From: Alphaproteobacteria bacterium | Lineage (GTDB): Bacteria; Planctomycetota; Phycisphaerae; UBA1845 | Direction of reading: 5' to 3' | Assembly (NCBI GenBank): GCA_028285105.1 | Contig: JANQQE010000031.1 | Location: 62,001-126,000, forward strand | Length of the DNA stretch: 64,000 nt | In this document: piece after piece, positions 61,978 through 64,000 of the stretch | Numbering within the stretch: the stretch's first letter is position 1 | How the letters are laid out: the number at the start of each line of letters is the position of its first letter | Made by a program: the position numbers and the translations under genes | The notes under the pieces: generated by a model | Database searches by the model: none | Told to the model about the DNA's origin: nothing | Seen by the model: the letters and a program-made list of their open reading frames with translations, nothing else

Positions 61978-62429
61978 AAATAGCCATTTCCAGCGATCAC
62001 CGCGGATACCAAGCCAAGAAGCGCATCATCGAAATGCTCAAAAATGCGCAACATGAGGTAAATGATTGCGGATGCGACAATGCCGAAAGTTGCGACTATC
62101 CGGACATGGCCAGGATTGCGGCGGGTCGCGTGTCCAAGAGCGAGTCGGATCGGGCGATTCTCATTTGCGGAACTGGCCTTGGCATGTCGATCGCGGCGAA
62201 CAAGTTGCGCGGTGTGCGTGCGGCGCTATGTCACGACGAGTTGACCGCACAGTTTTCACGAAAGCACAACAATGCAAACGTACTTTGTTTGCCGGCTGAC
62301 CTGATTGGCGATCAACTGATGAGCCTGGTCGTGAATTCGTGGCTGAATACCGATTTCGAGGGTGGGCGGCACGCGCGCAGGATTGAGAAGATCGACGCCA
62401 TCGAAAAGGATTTCTGCGAAGGGGCATAG
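61974..62429 (+). CDS. rpiB: Ribose-5-phosphate isomerase B
   Basis: RpiB interconverts ribose-5-phosphate and ribulose-5-phosphate. The 151-residue product shows ISSDHRGYQAKK, a DYPDMA segment, the active-site loop AILICGTGLGMSIAANK, the VRAALCHDELTAQFSRKHNN stretch and NVLCLPADLIG. ATG 61974 overlaps the upstream stop, so translation is coupled to the fusion gene. Confidence 0.95.
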   Translation: MKIAISSDHRGYQAKKRIIEMLKNAQHEVNDCGCDNAESCDYPDMARIAAGRVSKSESDRAILICGTGLGMSIAANKLRGVRAALCHDELTAQFSRKHNNANVLCLPADLIGDQLMSLVVNSWLNTDFEGGRHARRIEKIDAIEKDFCEGA

Positions 62430-62605
62430 TCCTTTGGCTGATTGAAAACAGTCATTTCCATTTGCCACAGCACGAACCGTTCTGTCGAGTTTGGCCCTTT
62501 GACCACTGCGCATCTATGATAAGCGGTTCGCCCGAATGGGGTGATCGTTGGATGCCGGCGCTGTTGATTCTATATGAGTCGTGTGCCGATTGAGGTTATG
62601 AATTC

Positions 62606-63934
62606 TTGGATACCAAGCGTTTAATTGAAACCAACCCTGCCGCCGAACCGGAGCGGTCGATTCTGGTGAAGCTGATTACGCCGGATAACGCTTCAACGGT
62701 CGATGCACGCAATCCGCTTGGCGAACTTAAGATGTTGACCGAAGCTGCCGGCGCGGAAGTCGTCGATGGTCTGCTGCAAAAGCGGATGAAGGCATCGACC
62801 CGATCGCACATCGGTAAGGGAAAAGTCGAAGAGTTGGCAGAGCGGGTCAATGCCTCTGAGGCCAACCTGATCATTTTTGACGACGAGTTGACCCCTGCGC
62901 AGATTCGTGCGATCGAAAAAGCCACCGACTGCCGTGTCATCGATCGCAGCGAGTTGATTCTTGACATTTTCGCGTCGCGCGCCCGAACGCGCGAGGCGCG
63001 GTTGCAGGTGGAAATCGCCCAACTGGAATACACGTCGCCGCGGCTTCGCGGTATGTGGACGCACCTCGAGCGCATTGCGGGTGCTGGCGGTGGTGGGCAA
63101 GCCGGTTCCGTCGGTGGAATCGGAACGCGCGGTCCCGGTGAGCGGCAGATCGAAGTGGACCGCCGCATTGTTCGCGATCGGTTGACGTTCCTTCGCAAAC
63201 AGATTCAACAGATCGACGATCGCAAGACGCGCACCGTGCAGTCGCGTAGCGATCAGTTCACGATTTCGCTGGTTGGTTATACGAACGCGGGCAAAAGCAC
63301 GTTGATGAACGCACTGACCGACGCTGGCCAAGATGCGCGGGATATGCTTTTTGCAACACTCGATACCAAGACGGTCCGCTGGGAGTTGGAACCCGGCAAG
63401 CACGCTCTCATCAGCGATACGGTCGGGTTCGTTCGCAACCTGCCGCACAAGTTGGTCGCTTCGTTCAAAGCCACGCTCGAAGAAGCCATCCATGCCGATC
63501 TGCTTTTTCACGTTGTCGATGCGTCGTCCAAAGATGCGATGCGACAGGTAATGGTGGTCAAGGGAGTCTTGGAAGAGTTGGGTTGTGGCGATCGCGATGC
63601 GCTGGTGATGCTCAACAAAATCGATCAGGCGACTGACCTCGGTATGGTCGATGTGCTGGAGGAGAAGCACGCCCCGGCGTTTCGGATTTCGGCGAAGACC
63701 GGTGAAGGTCTGGATGCGGTTAAGGAATATATTCTGGGAGAGTTATCGACCCAGCAGGTTGATGTGACCGTCCGACTGGCGGCATCGGATGGCAAGCTTT
63801 TGAATCTTTTGACCCAACACGCCGAGATTCACGATCAATCCTACGACAACAACACCGTTACGTTGGAGTTGACGGCTGACCGTACGTGGCTGGCGCAAAT
63901 GCAGTCGCGTTACCCATCGCTTGAAACGGTTTAG
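62606..63934 (+). CDS. hflX: GTPase HflX
   Basis: HflX is a ribosome-binding GTPase that rescues stalled ribosomes. The N-terminal domain shows HIGKGKVEELAERV and FDDELTPAQIRAIE. A Gly-rich linker (GAGGGGQAGSVGGIGTRGPG) and GERQIEVDRR follow. The GTPase motifs are GYTNAGKST (G1), DTVGFVRNLP (G3) and NKID (G4). Start is TTG 62606, about 11 bases after GAGG; no ATG is available in frame. A TTGGCC-18-TATGAT pair (62491-62520) may be the promoter. 442 residues, normal length. Confidence 0.94.
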   Translation: MDTKRLIETNPAAEPERSILVKLITPDNASTVDARNPLGELKMLTEAAGAEVVDGLLQKRMKASTRSHIGKGKVEELAERVNASEANLIIFDDELTPAQIRAIEKATDCRVIDRSELILDIFASRARTREARLQVEIAQLEYTSPRLRGMWTHLERIAGAGGGGQAGSVGGIGTRGPGERQIEVDRRIVRDRLTFLRKQIQQIDDRKTRTVQSRSDQFTISLVGYTNAGKSTLMNALTDAGQDARDMLFATLDTKTVRWELEPGKHALISDTVGFVRNLPHKLVASFKATLEEAIHADLLFHVVDASSKDAMRQVMVVKGVLEELGCGDRDALVMLNKIDQATDLGMVDVLEEKHAPAFRISAKTGEGLDAVKEYILGELSTQQVDVTVRLAASDGKLLNLLTQHAEIHDQSYDNNTVTLELTADRTWLAQMQSRYPSLETV

Positions 63935-64000
63935 CCAACCTCATTCATTACTACTTCGCGATTTGGGGTTCGGTTTTGTTCAAGTCTTGATTTTTAACGT

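Noticed and set aside
62693-63670. 325-codon minus-strand frame
   Set aside because: It is antisense to hflX.
1-64000. CRISPR arrays, insertion sequences, prophage or integrase genes
   Set aside because: I saw no spaced direct repeats, transposase or integrase motifs; the only short tandem array (6654-6710) has no spacers.

Overview
The window looks like a chromosome segment of a planctomycete, most likely of the Phycisphaerae or a near relative. The grounds are secreted proteins that end in dockerin-like double calcium loops of the D-x-D-G-D type with a YPDGN linker, a PEP-CTERM protein, many lipoproteins, lipid A genes (lpxD, lpxI), a DksA-like protein with a lysine/alanine tail, and two membrane proteins carrying the CGY(N/Q)LRGL...CPECGR zinc ribbon. 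All assignments come from reading the sequence; no database search was run.

Layout. 1-11.4 kb is an exported-protein region: an amidase cut by the left edge, a convergent GHL10 (DigH-like) glycosidase, a PEP-CTERM protein with a structured leader and a 19-bp palindromic tandem repeat behind it, and a 1425-residue repeat protein. 11.7-31.4 kb holds mostly housekeeping and membrane genes: an alpha/beta hydrolase, family 4 uracil-DNA glycosylase, an AGCS symporter, lipoproteins, lpxD-lpxI, an MscS channel with a cyclic-nucleotide-binding domain, a DUF819 protein, a thioredoxin-MsrA-like fusion, recJ, a cupin and a HEAT-repeat protein. 31.5-36.3 kb is rich in lineage-specific secreted proteins and lipoproteins, including a stand-alone SecD head domain.

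36.4-43.3 kb is metabolic: an all-alpha dUTPase opposite an rph-SPOR lipoprotein-rdgB operon, then a polyamine cassette (pyruvoyl arginine decarboxylase, deoxyhypusine-synthase-like enzyme, agmatinase) predicted to convert arginine to agmatine, putrescine and homospermidine, then thiS-thiG. 43.3-54.6 kb holds a TolC-family protein, a phosphohexomutase with an N-terminal cysteine cluster, a complementary M16 peptidase pair, alaS and a glycosyltransferase. 54.7-64 kb holds a highly structured intergenic element, tRNA-Leu(GAG), a lipoprotein, a dksA-like/lspA/ribD operon, a TsaC-YwlE fusion with rpiB, and hflX.

Housekeeping-type promoters (TTGACA or close, 16-17 bp, TAnnnT) are visible before several of these units, and four good hairpin terminators end the secreted-protein genes. 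The most interesting leads are the amidase/DigH-like pair, the polyamine cassette, the TsaC-YwlE fusion, the DksA-like protein with a histone-like tail and lost zinc finger, the thioredoxin-MsrA-like protein, and an inverted repeat that supplies the stop codons of two converging genes.
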